Below, in pieces: positions 63,539 through 64,000 of a stretch of 64,000 nt of DNA. The notes under the pieces were generated by a model that was given only the letters and a program-made list of their open reading frames with translations, had not been told where the DNA came from and ran no database searches. Numbering within the stretch: position 1 is the stretch's first letter; the number at the start of each line of letters is the position of its first letter. Source of the DNA: Todiramphus chloris collaris (taxonomy: Eukaryota; Chordata; Aves; Coraciiformes; Alcedinidae); contig JANVCC010000030.1 in the NCBI GenBank assembly GCA_025345505.1, positions 994,054-1,058,053 on the forward strand, given 5' to 3'. A program made the position numbers and the translations under genes.

Positions 63539-64000
63539 AATTACTCCTGGAGATGTCATCATGAGTAATGCAAGCCTTCATTGCCATAGTTGGGTAATTT
63601 GAAAGTAGCAGAAAAAGCAGCATTCTCGGGGATGCCCCAAATCTGGTCTTTAATCCATGGTTACCCTAATTGTGTCCATGGCTCGTGCAACCAAGGTATT
63701 TGCATGAGCTCTGGTGTATGATGAGGCTGGAGCTGCTGGCTGGCAGGTCCTACTGCTCTGCTGACTAGGCTGAATTCTGAATAAACTGGTATCTCCTGGT
63801 TCCTGTTTTCACTTGTCAGTTATAACTAGGAGCATGGGGGTGGATGTCTGTCTCTTAAGATATACAACTGAATGACAAAGAAAAAAATCAGTTGTAGTCA
63901 AAGATAAATTGACCAGCCAAGGATTATTTACTACAAAATTATCCACTTAGTCCATGAACAAATGGTTTTGTTACCTTGTGAAAGGTGCCTCACATCAGAT
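63539..64000. other. Unique sequence at the right edge
   Basis: About 460 bp after the CR1 end. I see nothing gene-like in it. Confidence 0.7.

Overview
The window looks like a piece of a bird chromosome. It is vertebrate intron-type DNA: AT-rich, poor in CpG, with long gene-free stretches. It carries three CR1 LINE copies and one ERVL-like solitary LTR, the repeat types expected in birds. CR1 also occurs in crocodilians and turtles, so bird is an inference. No bacterial, CRISPR, tRNA or rRNA features were seen.

The only protein-coding gene I can support is KCNMB2, the beta-2 auxiliary subunit of the large-conductance calcium-activated (BK, Slo1) potassium channel. It lies on the minus strand at the left end. 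Three coding exons join in phase. Exon 10276-10386 holds a short 5' UTR and residues 1-19, with the N-terminal inactivation ball. Exon 3666-3836 holds residues 20-75 and the first membrane segment. Exon 1077-1272 holds residues 77-141, the cysteine-rich, N-glycosylated extracellular loop. Residues 19 and 76 are split by introns. The last exon (rest of the loop, second membrane segment, C-terminus) was not found in bases 1-1076 and should lie left of the window.

Bases 10387-64000 are upstream of the first coding exon, so they are either 5' introns between untranslated exons or 5' flank of KCNMB2. They contain an ERVL-like LTR (about 28420-28940, plus), a 5'-truncated CR1 (29482-30554, minus) flanked by imperfect 25-bp direct repeats, an internally deleted CR1 (about 58500-59303, plus) and another truncated CR1 (about 62618-63538, plus). 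There are also simple repeats, a 35-nt polypurine run and an 11-unit CCATG-type pentanucleotide array. Three plus-strand spots have exon or promoter hallmarks (38766-39168, 47150-47220, 54301-54420) and could belong to an antisense non-coding transcript, but that is weak inference.

I did not find a previously undescribed system. The most informative items are the intact KCNMB2 inactivation motif with an open reading frame upstream of its start codon, the well-preserved duplication around one CR1 copy, and the broken or deleted reverse transcriptases in the three CR1 copies.
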